A DNA stretch of 64,000 nt, taken from positions 8,875,201 to 8,939,200 of the forward strand of contig OX387607.1 of assembly GCA_947568835.1 (NCBI GenBank), given 5' to 3'. This DNA comes from Protonemura montana (taxonomy: Eukaryota > Arthropoda > Insecta > Plecoptera > Nemouridae). Below, one piece after another: positions 1 to 11,565 of the stretch (the first letter of the stretch is position 1; each line of letters begins with the position of its first letter). The translations under genes and the position numbers were made by a program. The notes under the pieces were generated by a model, which did no database searches, was not told where the DNA came from, and saw only the letters and a list, made by a program, of their open reading frames with translations.

Positions 1-522
1 CTTTAGAAGTGTCGTGTTTCGTGTCAAAACCTGTCGTTGTATCGCGCATATATTATAACACTTCAAGCTTTAATGGCTTTTGTAACGAGGTTGATAAAGA
101 ATCTTTTCAAAACTATCACTGAAACTTTATCTTGCCGAGATCACATCATTGTAAAAGCAAATTTTAATTAAATGAGGACAATGTTTTGCTATTGAAAACA
201 TGAACGAACTCGCGTCGCCAAGGTTTTTGCTGGTTGCCTTTAACGACGTCTCTTCTGTACGATTTGTGTTGCTTTCTGTTAGTTTTTCTTGGCAACGCCT
301 CGAGCTGAACTGTGTCACGACGGGGATATCGTCTAGCAATGGGCCCTTTCGATCGAGATAACGAGCTCATTAACTGACGAGAGGATGATCTTTCGACTCG
401 CGAATCGTAGTTTACGTCCCGTTTCTTGAAACCCGGCACCCGAGAATCAGACGTTGCTGCTCGCCTATATCCAATGTCAAGTTCCAAGAAAATCTGTAAA
501 AAAATGGTTTGATTTCATTTTA
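1..522. other. No gene recognised
   Basis: Mixed-composition DNA. A frame of about 107 codons is open on the minus strand at 164-487, and a shorter one overlaps it. The translation is rich in Arg and Ser, has no recognisable domain, and a frame this long is expected by chance. I see no repeat copy here. Confidence 0.6.
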
Positions 523-640
523 TTGTTGGGTTTATAGATTTAGTCAAGAGTCCCAGCACCAGTGTAAAGTTCTGCGAAGCAGACGAGGAGGCAAAAGTTG
601 GTAACGGTGGGTGCCACCCGATGGCGTATGCAGCCGTTAA
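523..640 (+). repeat. Family B dispersed repeat, copy 1
   Basis: This segment shares an extended match with 30937-31045. Both begin TTGGGTTTA, then carry TCTGC-AAGCAGACGA, GGCAAAA, GGTAA-GGT-GG, a central CACCCGATGGCG and end GC-GCCGT before an AT-rich stretch. Two diverged copies 30 kb apart in the same orientation show that it is a repeat. I see no open frame, no terminal inverted repeat and no pol III box, so its class is unknown. It could be the tail of a SINE or the end of a longer element. Confidence 0.7.
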
Positions 641-884
641 TTTAAACACAATTATTTAAATAAGAAATTACTCTTCAAAATAAGGATAACGTGTATTATT
701 ATGTGAAATCAAGGGAATTCTCAACCTCGAGCTTAATAATAATAATAATGATAGTATATAATATGATATAATGTAATATGATATAATACTATGTATGGTA
801 AGATAATTGTATAATAGTGGTATTAAATAAGACATTCATCCGTCATTCTCATCAAATGCAGTAAAATACCCTAAAAAATGATGT
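641..884. repeat. AT-rich tract with ATA/ATATGATATA simple repeats
   Basis: AT-rich sequence. Positions 733-788 are made of (TAA)n followed by repeated ATATGATATAATGTA-like words, a degenerate microsatellite. No gene is seen. Confidence 0.6.
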
Positions 885-966
885 GTCCAAGTAGCTCTAT
901 GCGTTAGAGCAACACCCGCGATAGGTGGAGACCTGAATTCGTGTCCCCGTCTGGGCATCAATTGTT
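885..966 (+). repeat. tRNA-like block, probable head of a tRNA-derived SINE
   Basis: The segment contains TAGCTCTATGCGTTAGAGC, which folds as a tRNA D arm and overlaps a pol III A box. Next comes CACC-CGCGATA-GGTG, a 4-bp stem with a 7-nt loop in the anticodon-arm position. The loop lacks the invariant U33. After that GGAGAC and GTCCCC pair (5 of 6) around a loop containing TTCG, the T-arm position. No clear acceptor stem closes the structure, so it is not a functional tRNA gene. A decayed tRNA-derived SINE head is the likeliest reading. No second copy was seen in the window. Confidence 0.5.
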
Positions 967-3579
967 AAGAGAGTAGCGTTCTGAATGATAAAATACGTAT
1001 ATCATTGATTGAGGTGAGCATCAATTAAGGTTATTTTAGTGAAATCTTAGGTTAAAAGCGAGTAGTCTGCGAGAAATAACGCAAAACGGTGGCACATTCC
1101 TGCAGCAAGTAAAATTTTCGTCAGTACAGTTTCTTTAATTATAAATATGTTTATTGGTAGTTTTTTTCGTTAGGCTTAGACAGTTAAGCAAAGCAATTTT
1201 ACAACTCAATGTTTCTCCAAGACAAATTACATAAATGTATGAGACCTCATTTAAAAAAAAAAAAAAATCCATCAAATCTGTGATGTTCTGACTTGAATGT
1301 CACTACAAATCTAAAACTAAATTGATGTTCAATTACCGAACGCGATGGAATTCTCTTCGACACTTTTTTTTTCTCGAATTCGTTTTCGCGATTGAGTGGC
1401 AGGCACCTTCCCTTCATGTCAGTCGTCGGTCTGCTTGAGATCTCCGTCTACCTAGTTTATTCTTCTCTCTAGGCAGCTGAAGAAAACCACCAAGAGTCGG
1501 CTAAGATCGGCTAAGAAATGACGGCTCGCTCAATCAAAGTGCAGATAGCACGTCTGGTAATGGACTGACCCAGTTCCACTCGGTTTTTGATGAAGTGAGC
1601 AATGACTGAGAGCATTTCTATCGAGATCAAAAACTCAGTCGTCTCGCGCTGATTTCACGTGTACCAGTTTACTTATACAATATAGAGACACGTACATGAG
1701 TAACAGCTAGTTAATCAAACGCGAAAAGAGAAATGATAGTCGAAAGATACAAGTTTTACAGCACGTTAAGGGAAATGATTTACCGGAAATGGATTCACAC
1801 GAGCGTGCAATAGATATACAAGTGCTAATGCGATTTTATAAACTCGATACGGGAAAGAAGTGGCACACCCTTACGGATGGAAACTGTATAAGTAATTTAA
1901 ATAATTTACTTTCTCGTGGAGTCAGGCTTGCGTATGCGTACACAGTATGGATTCGTTAATGAAAATAGCTAAACATGTTTTTGTTTACTCTGTGAACATT
2001 GAAACTGTAATTCAACGAGAGGAGAATGAGGGCAGGCATTGCAAAAGCAACTCATTGTCTGCTGAAGTCGAGTTTAAATGAAAACTCTGCCTGGCTCGTG
2101 GGAGACTATGGGCACGGTTCAAGTGCCTTGCCGCTTTGCAGCTTTGTAACGTGGCTTTTGTAAATAATATACCGTTATTAATTCCGTGCAATAATAAACA
2201 AATTCTCTTCTTGCGCAATTGTTTTATTGCTTTATAGCACGACTACATACGGTGCGGTTGAAATCACGAAACAGAACACAATGCATTTCTTTCCTGTTCT
2301 ACGAAGTTTAGTTGAAGTTTCGTTGGTTCGAAGTTGTCTATCCCTACGATTCTTAGTTGTTGATGAAATAAAACACAAGTCTAATTTCAAATAAGAGCAA
2401 TGCGTATTAGAGTCAAGAACATAAATCACGGGCCATTTCCAGAGTACATAGCTCCAATTTCCGCTGTAAAACCTTCAATCCGTTGACCAAACAGTCCTAT
2501 GGTCTCTCAAATATCCAAAGAACCCGATGGTCGAAGACTTGGACATGACAGCGACGTGCAAGTTATTGGGACACAGAGATTGACGAGGCGATTGGCAAGA
2601 TTCCTGGAGTGCCGGATGCTCAAGAGCTGTCAAATAACTCCGTCTTCCCGAAGGAATTGCTTGCCAGGATCAGCAGACAGGAGACATTCTCAATGGCCAG
2701 GCTGACGCTACTGATCTTTTCGAGAGGCATTGGGTATTTGGGTCAATGGCTGACGTAGCAGAGGATATTGTTCTTTCTATGCACACGACCGGATTGAGTT
2801 TGCAGGCACCTGGTGTTTGAACTACTTCCTCTGGATATCAAGAGTGTTTTTTTGTTTCACCGTATTTTTACATCATTTACCGCTCTGTGCTACTTTTGGA
2901 AGTGACATCTGGTTATGACAGAATAGAAATGCACCAATCTTTGGCGTGTGAATCAATATTCTGTGTAGTCAACTGCCAAGGAGAACTACACAAAAAAGCC
3001 AGTATGAACGTTCAATACATAATAAGCAATGGTGTTACGATATTTATGTTAAATTCCACACTGCGGACACATTCTTTTGCAGAAGACTCGGCTCATCAAT
3101 CTTGCTTGAGGCCGCTCACACATTCAACACTCTCAAGCATATTAAATATTAAGTTGGAGAGCTGAGTTGGTGCTTTAAGAAAACTCTTTGGAACAACGCT
3201 GTTTTCTTTTATCGCCATGGCGCCATATCAATACCATGAAAGATCAAAACAATTTAGTGTTACCTATTGTCTGATTCTTTCGATTGCAACTGACCATTAA
3301 AAACTAAAAGTGGACAAACCTTGAACTGTTCTTATTTTTCTCTACTCTATCTTCAGTGGCGTACGGTACTTCGAAAACATGCACTTGTTCTGCTAAATTG
3401 AACCAAGGAGTTAACGTTTTATTTTTGAGGGAGTAGAATAGCTTCAAATAATCTTTAAAACGTTTTATTTTAGGCGAAATGAGCTTTTTATTCACTGGTT
3501 GACTAACGGTGATTTTGCACTCAATGTTTTTTTGCCAGTTTTGAATTTTCATTTTAAACGTGGCTTTTCAATCATTGTT
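967..3579. other. Non-coding, nothing recognised
   Basis: AT-rich DNA with a poly-A run near 1252-1267 and a somewhat GC-richer part at 1380-1640. No open frame exceeds about 92 codons and none resembles a known protein. I see no copy of families A, B or C. Confidence 0.55.
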
Positions 3580-3622
3580 GGTGGAGGAGCCGTGATTGCT
3601 CTGCGGGCTGCGTCCAGGAGGT
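3580..3622 (+). repeat. Family C short dispersed repeat, copy 1
   Basis: GGTGGAGGAGCCGTG is followed by TGCTCTGCGGGCTGCGTC-AGG. The same ordered pair of blocks recurs five more times in the window, at 28837, 28882, 29086, and inverted at 41648 and 45839. The central TCTGCGGGCTGCGT is the most conserved part. The function and parent element are not known. Confidence 0.75.
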
Positions 3623-5570
3623 CATTACCACCGAATCGAACGCCTTCATTCAAAAGTAAAAAATAGGATCCCGTTGACTCATTGATTCACTTAGAAGATG
3701 CCAGCCGAAGACGTCAGCCAGGGGTAGGCAAATGAAGCGAGTGCCAAATTGATAAAATCCAAAACTAAATAACAAGCCGGGTAAAAAATGTTGCAATTTA
3801 TGGATGGTGGGTCGTAAGCGAATCCCTAAATTTCCCTTTCCTTCATAGAAATATTGCCAAACGCGTCTCGAAAATGATTTCGCTCCGTGAAAATCCAGCC
3901 ACGAGAGGGCGTGCAGGGAAATCTGAAGAATTAGACTATGGATTTCCCACAAATCTTGCCAGCCAGTGTAGCACATGGGATGGCGAGCCCTTGAGCACGG
4001 TGGGTTGAGGCGCGGAAGGGAAAGGGGCTCACAGAAGCCAGCTGTGACGTCCGAATCAAACATAACCTCAATGTGAGCGGCAATCGGATATGCCACGTGA
4101 CAGGACGCGTTCTGACAAAGTCAACATCGGGCACTCAACCGTTCGGGGTGTGCTTCGTGCTGACAGTGACGATTGGTGCTGTGTTTTCCGTGAGGGGGGC
4201 GTTTTGACAGAGATGTTGATAGGATTGTTTGAGAAGAGAAGTTGTTTATAGAACAGTAAGCATTGCCAGCGAGATTGCAGCAAAATTATTTTTTTAAATT
4301 ACTAATGATTCTGACAATGCCAAGATTATTTCATTTTGAGCTTCTAGTGAGAGGCAAAATGTACCTTACGAAAGTGCTGTCAAAAATGTGTTCAATGTTT
4401 CTTTACAAGAATTCCATTTTTTCTAGGTATGCCAGATAGACAAATTTAGTACTAGTAGTTCGCTCGCTGCGTAAGCAGCCAATATGAGCGACATGAGAAG
4501 GTTATATAGCAGTAATTTCCGTGAAATTGGGACGAAGCCCCCCAAGCTATGCTCGAATTTAATTTGAAATTATTCAAACTGTTTTTTTTTTTAAACAATA
4601 ACAACCACATGATTACAAATAAACAACGTGAATATAAGTGAATTTTTGTCAAAGAACATAACAAAAGTAAACAATAATTATAGCATTCCCATATTCTTTA
4701 GTTCTCTGTGTCAAACCAAACTAAGACACTTTTAGCTTCGCATCTGCTCTGCGGTGCAAAATAAAATGTGATTTATCACTTTCCATCCCACATTTTACAA
4801 TTTGTAATAGATCCTCGAAGAAAGGGGTACGCACAGCCGTGTGATACGTTGATTTAATTTCGAATTCAATAGAAAATTGCGCGCGACGCGGACGAGACGT
4901 GGCGCACGTCACATTCATAATGATATTGAATTCAGACAACGTTTCCTTCGGAATTTCCGTAAGCCGCAACCAAATCTCGGGCAACGGCACATCGCAAATG
5001 TTTGTCTGCGTCGACAGAAGATCCGGGGACGAGCCTTATTTAAATATTAGACAAATCTAACGTACGTCCCTATTTGAGAATTGGCAGAGAAAAATGAAAA
5101 CGTCTCGTCTCACAGCGATTTCCCTTAAAAAAAGAGCTTGCAGGAAAAGAAAGGGGCTTGGCTTATTACGTTATCTTGAACTGAGCCGGAAGACGATACG
5201 GATTTTGCTTTTTGAAACAAGTGGGTATATACCCTGCATTCTTTAATTACATGCGAATTTCGTCCACCCGCATGACCTTTGAAGAAAATCACTAACGATC
5301 TCCAAAGGCTAAGCCTAATTAAATGAGATGGTATTATAAAAAGATTTAAAACTCTTAAGAAGAAATTTATATTCATTTTCATTATTAAATTACTATTTTG
5401 TGGGACATAGAGCACACCAGTCGTAGATTGCAGTGTAAATTTAAGACGGGCAAAGGCCAAAGGACTTTTGTTATCACCGGCAATAAATTAAAATAGTCAT
5501 GAGATTAAAATCCAGTCAACGTCAGCACGAACGTTTCGTGAATTCACATCGCATTTTCACGTCGCCGCGC
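3623..5570. other. Non-coding, one chance-length open frame
   Basis: A minus-strand frame of about 148 codons is open at 3650-4096 over moderately GC-rich DNA. Its translation has no motif I recognise, and other frames overlap it on the same strand, so I do not call a gene. The GC-richer part at about 3880-4200 could be a conserved element. A minus-strand frame of about 111 codons at 5125-5460 is likewise unsupported. Confidence 0.5.
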
Positions 5571-6540
5571 GGTTCGACCGGCAGATTTCGCCGGCGCGAA
5601 CCCTAATGATTCGCATGGCAAAAGCAGCTTACGGAAATTGGCGAGTGGTTTTCCAGAGACGCGGCCTCCAATCCGACATAGATCCACGCGGGCGTGCGCG
5701 AAGGAGAGACGTCAGCTGTAGGACGTAAGCTTCAAAAGGAACGAGATTCGGATCTGAGAAAGATTTCCTCTCGTTGAATGTTGAGAGCGTTGGCTGGTGT
5801 ACGATGTATGCACGATGGATAAGGATGGTGGGCGTGGAAGGGGTCTGTGGGGGTGAGACCGATGGAGCTACTTGAATCTTGAATCTGTGCAATTTGTCTT
5901 CCGAGTGGGGTTGGGATCAAGACAGAGAGCGACGTGGATGAGATATTATTATCGTCCGTGTATTTCCAAGTTTTTAAGTAGAAAATCGAGTTTTGCATAT
6001 AAATACTGTTTTTGGAATTGGAGCGTGCATGTTTGCTTATTTTAGAATCGTGCCGTTCTGGAAATTAATTTAGCAAAATAGAGAACTACGGTTTCGGCTG
6101 CGTTGTCTTCTATTGTGGCGTTAGGAATGAGAAAGTGTGTTGAGAATATCTTGCATTTGACAATTTAGTCAATCCGCTTGAAAGAAATGCGTGACGTTTT
6201 TAATATGATCACAATTTGTGTCATAGAGGTCACCGCTTACCGAAAGAAGCAAAAAAATCATCGAGCTGAAATAACTTCACCCCAATCTAAACACCGAGCC
6301 TAAAACAATGTCTCAAGCACACTTCCATATTACTTCATCAACTTACTCAACTGGAATTTTTTTTGTTGGTCACCAAAACTTTTTTCCTCACGTCTCGGTC
6401 GTTATCCGAGAAAAGTGCTGCTGTTGCGGCAGTTTAAGCCACGGACGAGTTAGCTAGCCACACAACAACAAAAAAACAGACAAACAACGCACGCCAAAGC
6501 ACTGTTTCGCGAATCTATTAACTATAGAGTCTACCATGTT
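5571..6540. other. GC-richer island followed by AT-rich DNA, no gene seen
   Basis: The part at 5571-5860 is GC-rich with several short minus-strand open frames, none protein-like. It could be a regulatory island. The rest is AT-rich without recognisable repeats. Confidence 0.4.
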
Positions 6541-6544
6541 TCTC

Positions 6545-6552
6545 TGACGTCA
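6545..6552. promoter_or_regulatory. CRE palindrome TGACGTCA
   Basis: A perfect consensus cAMP-response element, the 8-bp palindrome bound by CREB/ATF bZIP dimers. It is one of five in the window (also 13871, 20182, 26586 and 33165). Occupancy cannot be judged from sequence. Confidence 0.4.
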
Positions 6553-7294
6553 CTTAGTGAAGCAGATTGCTGTTTATCCAGACAGATTGATGGTAATGAT
6601 ACAGCCAATTTTCCAGTCCACATCGCCAGAGGTCTACAAGCCGAATAAATCACAGCAATTTAACAACAATAATAACAATAATAACAACGCGGCAAAAGCA
6701 GGAGCAGCATCTTCCATGGGCGATGATGAATGAGTGGTGATGATTGATGGCAAAAAGGGGTAATGTCCTTTCACCCGCGCGCTGTATATTATGTCGATTA
6801 CCAGAACACGTTCATCAATCACAAGTGAATCAGGTCGGTTTCTTGTGATACAAACCACGTGGTCCCACCGCTGCCGCCAATGTAGTGGCAGGAGAAGCCT
6901 GTATGGAAAGGGTGACGGGGGAGGGTTGCATCTAGTTTGGAAGGGACTCGGGAATTTGGATTGCACACGGTAAGAAGTGTTTTCTTGTCGTAGTTCACGG
7001 CGGTATTGTCCGGGGATAACAATAACTAAATTGAAAATTATTAACCATTGAATAGATACTTGATCTTCTTGTCTGTTTAAATTGTGTATCCAGTGACCTT
7101 TTTAGCTAAGATAATGCCAAAACTTGACAACACGAATAGTAAGTTATTATGATCGTTTAATTAATATGCTAAATTTGAGATCACGTGTACAGGAAAAAAC
7201 TCTGTGAGCGCTTCTTTACGCGACAGTTTTTACTATTTTGAACAGCGATTGTGTACAATAATATGAGAGTAAATTGAAGTGGTATTTTTCTAAT
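6553..7294. other. No gene recognised
   Basis: A GC-richer stretch at 6770-7010 with short overlapping open frames on both strands, flanked by AT-rich DNA. A run of AAC/AAT trinucleotides lies at about 6660-6690. No domain is recognisable. Confidence 0.5.
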
Positions 7295-7695
7295 CGTGAT
7301 ATCCCATATGGCCCTGTGGCATGAGTCCAACGAAGTCGGTGAATAAGTGGATGGTGATTAATGAGGAAGATGATGAACCTAACATAGCCTTCAATAAAGG
7401 AGGGAAAATTCGGTGCCGGCACGTAGCCTAATTCTGTCAAAGAGCTCCAAGAGGACCACCGGCTTAACGTCCCTTCCGAAGGACGGTAAAACGCGAACTA
7501 TAAGACTCCTCCACAAATCCATGGTGCCGAGAGGTTGAAAAGTAAAGCGAATGAAGTTGCTGTACTAACTTGCATCCCTCCAACCTCGCTCCCAAACAGA
7601 ACTGGCCATGTGTATGATGTTCATCCATCTAAAACACGACCCACTTTGGTGATCTCACGAGATCCGGTGTTTCCAACGCGCCAAATCATTCAGTG
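7295..7695 (-). mobile_element. 5S rRNA-derived SINE (family A), near full length
   Basis: Read on the minus strand, the element starts near 7695 with a GGTTTGG-like word and CGGATCTCGTGAGATCACC. This matches the 5S rRNA segment leading into the internal control region, although the A-box part is damaged here. The body carries ACCGTCCTTCGGAAGGGACG and TTAAGCCGGTGGTCC, then AGG-TACGTGCCGGCACC. The distal tail near 7300 has diverged and lacks the TCAA repeats. The 5S-derived head places it in the SINE3 class. Such elements have no protein of their own and depend on a partner LINE. Confidence 0.85.
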
Positions 7696-9479
7696 GAAGA
7701 CTTCGTTGTAAGTCGAGTTAATTGCAGAAATAATCAGCGACTATTTTAAAATAAGTAATCGCTCATACTGCTCGTCGTTAATTTTCTTCAAAGCACGAGC
7801 GCAGTTTGTGTTTTTCCCCTCGTACAGAGGAAACCGCAATGCAATTTGGAGTGTAGAGTCCGCACAGTAATTTGTCCACAAGACGTTCCTCGTAGTGCGC
7901 CAATAAGTCGCGGCGTCGACCTCTCTGCGACGGAGAGCCTCGGAGAGCAAGGAGACAGTATGATTGATGGGACTCCGCTACCCGACGAAGAATGTCGTCC
8001 CCGGCTCGGAAAAGTTATGTTTGAGTGTTGACATCGTGTCTGAATTTGTTCGCCCTAACTTACACAACTCATCCGTGGGGAGAGGTAAAAAAAAAACGAA
8101 AAGAAAGTAGGATGACGGGAAAGAAGTAACGCGTTCCTCCTTGAGGAGCCATTTCGCTGTTTTCTTTGCAACATCAAAGTAACTTGTAGCATTGTTAAGG
8201 CAGCTAGACAGGACATTTATGATCGAGTCCATATGTCCTGACTGAATTCTTTCGCAGGAAGCTTACGTGAAGTTTTGCGTAAACGGCTCACCGGGGAGGA
8301 TTGCGATATTGGAGCGCTGGCAAGAAATGCGATCTTCAAGAGTATTTTTTGTGCTTTGAATAAGGTGAGTTTCTGCATCCAAACCGGTTCATGTTCATTC
8401 AATATTTTAATAACTTCACAAGGGTGCGATAGCAATTAAAACATTGACGGTTGATTACTCCATATGAAAGGTATTTTTATTACCAAGTGTATGATTAGAT
8501 TTGCAGAATGTAGTACAAAATACACGAACATTTTCGATTGTGGTAAATTAATTTGTACCCGCGTGTGGAATGGAATGTTTTGAAAGGTGGTTATGCAAAT
8601 TTGCTCGCTATTTGAGTGCACTGAAATATTATTAAATGCAATGCATTCACACCATTACCGTGGTTGAAAAAGCGTCAAGGGTGTGGTGAAACTTAGCGTT
8701 GGACTTATTTCATAATAAAATAAAAACCCGCCACCACATAAGTTCACCGGTACATTTCTAACACTAATTTTATGTTTTCTGAATTGCTTTGAGAGCGGAT
8801 GAATAACTTAAAACTCTTTTTGGATTTTTCTAAAGGTTTTTGAAAGATCTGACGATAATTCTTCGCTGAAAACCCGTTTGTAAGTGTTTTCTTGACTGAC
8901 GAAAATCTTTCTTGATCTTGAATTTCAAAATCAAAATAAAGTCTGATCTCATTTCTCGACTTTCTTTTTGGCTAAAAGTTCGTTTGAGGTTTTTAAGACT
9001 TCTTTTAAAAACTACCAAATGTTATAAGGGTCTACAAAATCTCCTTTGTGGCCAGTCTTTCCAATACACTTATAACTAATAGAGTTTTACCCAATCCTAG
9101 GTGCGTTGACGTTAAGCGTAGTATTTTTTCTTGTGCTAGGATACAGGTAAATTCAAAAACGCTAAGAGAGCAGAAGGAAAATAGGCTCGGAAATGTAACT
9201 TATATCAAGAAAAAAAAAAAAAAAATTGTCGCTATATTTATGTTGTACGCTTATGTAATGTCAATGTAATGTTATGTTATGTATGCTTATCAAATGTGTA
9301 AAAAAGAAATATTTATTGAAATTTCTACCTCTTTAATCATAAATAAAAATAAAGTGAATAAGAAAAAGCAAATTTTACCGTGCCATGTTGTTAACGTACC
9401 CAAGGTAACTTTAAATTTTCGTCAGCACTAAGGTAAAACCAAAATCTCTGCGTTCCAAAACATTTTGTTCGTAATTTCT
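7696..9479. other. Non-coding; one mildly protein-like minus-strand frame
   Basis: A minus-strand frame at 7741-7950, bounded upstream by a TAG near 7975, translates to about 69 residues of ordinary amino-acid mix. It matches no family I know, and the opposite strand is open too, so it is recorded only as a weak candidate. The rest is AT-rich. A 16-nt poly-A lies at 9210-9225. Confidence 0.45.
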
Positions 9480-9823
9480 TAGCCTCGTTAGGTCAGCGGC
9501 AAGCCATTAAGAATACTTAGTGCACTACCCGGCCAGCCACTTCAGCTCAGCAGCGGTAGCTTGTAGCTGATCCTAGCCTGTGAGAGTTTCGAAGTAGCCG
9601 CTTTGCAAAACCGCGACCCAACACTTTCAGAGACTCGTGTCTATGTGCTCAGCAAGCGAGGCGCGATGGCGTAGTCTGTCCACGTGAACACTTCCAACGC
9701 AGCGTCGGTCTCATGCAAGACTTTGTTTGAATACACCACGGCACGACGTCGCGACGCCGACACGAAGTAGAGACTTGCCGAAGACGAAAAGCCGGTTATG
9801 GAATTTGGTTATGGTACAGTGAA
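9480..9823 (+). other. Candidate first exon (GC-rich leader plus short coding start)
   Basis: A GC-rich block in AT-rich surroundings ends at a strong donor, GAA|GTAAGT (intron start 9824). An ATG at 9799, with a purine at -3 and G at +4, opens a frame of eight codons (MEFGYGTV) that runs into the donor in phase 2. The frame is closed upstream by a TAG 30 bases before the ATG. This is the layout of a 5' UTR with a start codon close to the first splice site. There is no recognisable promoter, and the peptide is too short to identify. It may equally be a conserved non-coding island. Confidence 0.25.
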
Positions 9824-10240
9824 GTAAGTTCCGTGTGCACATGGAGGTTTTTGTGCGGTTTTCCTACTGCACACAATGCACATGACGGATATATATATAT
9901 ATGGAGTACATCTTCAAGAGTATTTTCAAGATCCTAGAGAGGAATTGACTGGAATGTGAAAGTAAGATAATAAGTCAGGCAGTAGGTTTCTGTGTGGAAT
10001 ACTGTTCGTGCAAAGCTCGTGGATAAATGAGACTAACGGGCTTTTGGAAGAATTTATGCACCAAAATTTATGACACAATATGACACTCATTTGTAGAAAT
10101 GTTTGTAGTATGAAAAGTAAGTGGAAAATGGTGTCATGTACGTGTGTCAAAGAAGCGACTTAAGTTCTCACAAAAGTGTTGCCCACTGGATGTGATATTC
10201 TTGAGAAAGTCGAAAATAAACTGAACTGTCAAATAAACTA
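9824..10240. other. No gene recognised; short (AT)n
   Basis: An (AT)n microsatellite occupies 9889-9902. The remaining sequence has no recognisable element and would be intronic if the 9480-9823 block is an exon. Confidence 0.5.
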
Positions 10241-10635
10241 TGGCACAGTTTTGAAAATAGACTTGTGGCTTTGGTCTGATGGCGTCGTAGAATTAGTGCG
10301 TGGTAATGAGAGTGATGATGAACCTTATCTAGTGTAGATTGGAGAAGGGAAAACCCGGTGCTAAAATTTAGCCTTGGGAACATCATCGAGTGGACCATTG
10401 GCCTAGCGTACCTTCCGAAAGTGCTAGAATAGAATTATTCGACAAATCAATGCTGTCAAGAGGTTGATAAGCAAGGAGTAAACTTTCTTCAATCCCTTCA
10501 ACCTCTCTCCAAAAGAAAACTGATCATGAGTACATTGGTCACTCATCCAACACATGACCCAACGCAGTGCTGCTTAACTTCAGCGATCTCACGAGAACCG
10601 GTGTTTTTAACACGCCAAACCGCTCGATAAAGTGT
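10241..10635 (-). mobile_element. 5S rRNA-derived SINE (family A), near full length, diverged
   Basis: The minus-strand reading begins near 10635 with CGGTTTGGCGTG, then CACCGGTTCTCGTGAGATCG and GAAGTTAAGCAGCACTGCG. This preserves the 5S internal control region. The body retains the CAACCTCT word and a weakened core. The tail is cut short of the TCAA repeat. Divergence from the copy at 38279-38720 is clear by eye, so this is an old insertion. Confidence 0.85.
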
Positions 10636-11189
10636 GACCAAAAAGAGGCTTCCCAATCCAGGCCAAATTCCCCTTTTTCTGAGTCTTATCCCATTTCCCT
10701 TCCTCTATTTGTTTCGCTATGGCGTCTTGTTTACAGGTATTATTCTGATTGCTCATAAAGCAGTCCTTTCCTCTTGCTTATACAGAATTGCTCCTGAAGG
10801 ATGCTCTCACACAAACAGGATACTTTCTCAGTTTCAAACTCCCGGAATTATCCCAGCACGCCTTTCACATCGAGTGTGTTATATTTCCCGCCTAACGGAA
10901 GCTAATGCCATTGTTGGTCGCTAGCACTTGCCGTTCTTGGGAGGTGTTCGCAGGAGACAACTCCCATTGAAAGTGGCGTTTCGCAGCAAGTTTAGCGCAA
11001 GTATAATAATGCTTGCAAGCCTGCGAACAGCATAATAGAGGCCGACGTGAAGCTAACGGCGAGAAGTAAAGCTTGACGACACTATGTTCATACACTTGGT
11101 TGTCGATGCGAATTTTGTATCAGTATGAAATCGCTGAACATATTTTATTTTAACTTACCAATTGTTTATTGATTGATTAGGGAGGTTTA
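10636..11189. other. No gene recognised
   Basis: A plus-strand frame of 96 codons at 10634-10924 and a minus-strand frame of 67 codons at 10892-11095 show no domain. A GC-richer patch lies at about 10900-11070. Nothing else is seen. Confidence 0.5.
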
Positions 11190-11565
11190 AAAACAACCTG
11201 TTTTGACAATGGTTTTGACAATGGCACTGATTTAATGGTGTCGACGGAAAAGCGGATGATGATGAACCTAATCTAGCCTAGAAGGGAGAAGAGAAAACCC
11301 GTGGTTCCGGCACGTAGCCAACTCGAACCAAAGATCACCAAGGAGACAATTCGAGAAAAACAGGATTCCTGCACAAATACATGCTGTTGAGATAACTATC
11401 AGTAATGAAATTGAGCTGTTGTACTAAGTTTCATCCCTCCAATCTTCTCCTGAACAGAACTGGTAATGTGCTTGATGGTCACCCATATAATATCTGACCC
11501 AGCGCAGTGTTGCCAAACTCGGTGATCTCACGAGAACCGGTGTGACCAAAACGTTAAACACGCCG
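11190..11565 (-). mobile_element. 5S rRNA-derived SINE (family A) with internal deletion
   Basis: The head is well kept: CCGGTTCTCGTGAGATCACC, GAGTTTGGCAACACTGCGCT, then TATGGGTGACCATCA. These correspond to the 5S A box, intermediate element and C box. The CCTTCGG...GACGTTAAGCC core seen in other copies is missing or scrambled between about 11345 and 11365. The body downstream resumes with TACGTGCCGGAACC and CTTCTAGGCTAGATTAGG. The tail has a small duplication of TTTTGACAATG near 11201-11225. Confidence 0.85.

Noticed and set aside
885-966. Functional tRNA gene
   Set aside because: D-arm and T-arm-like parts are present, but there is no acceptor stem, U33 is absent and the T loop is irregular.
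3650-4096. Minus-strand frame of 148 codons as a gene
   Set aside because: The translation is not protein-like to any family I know, other frames overlap it, and no splice or promoter context is visible.
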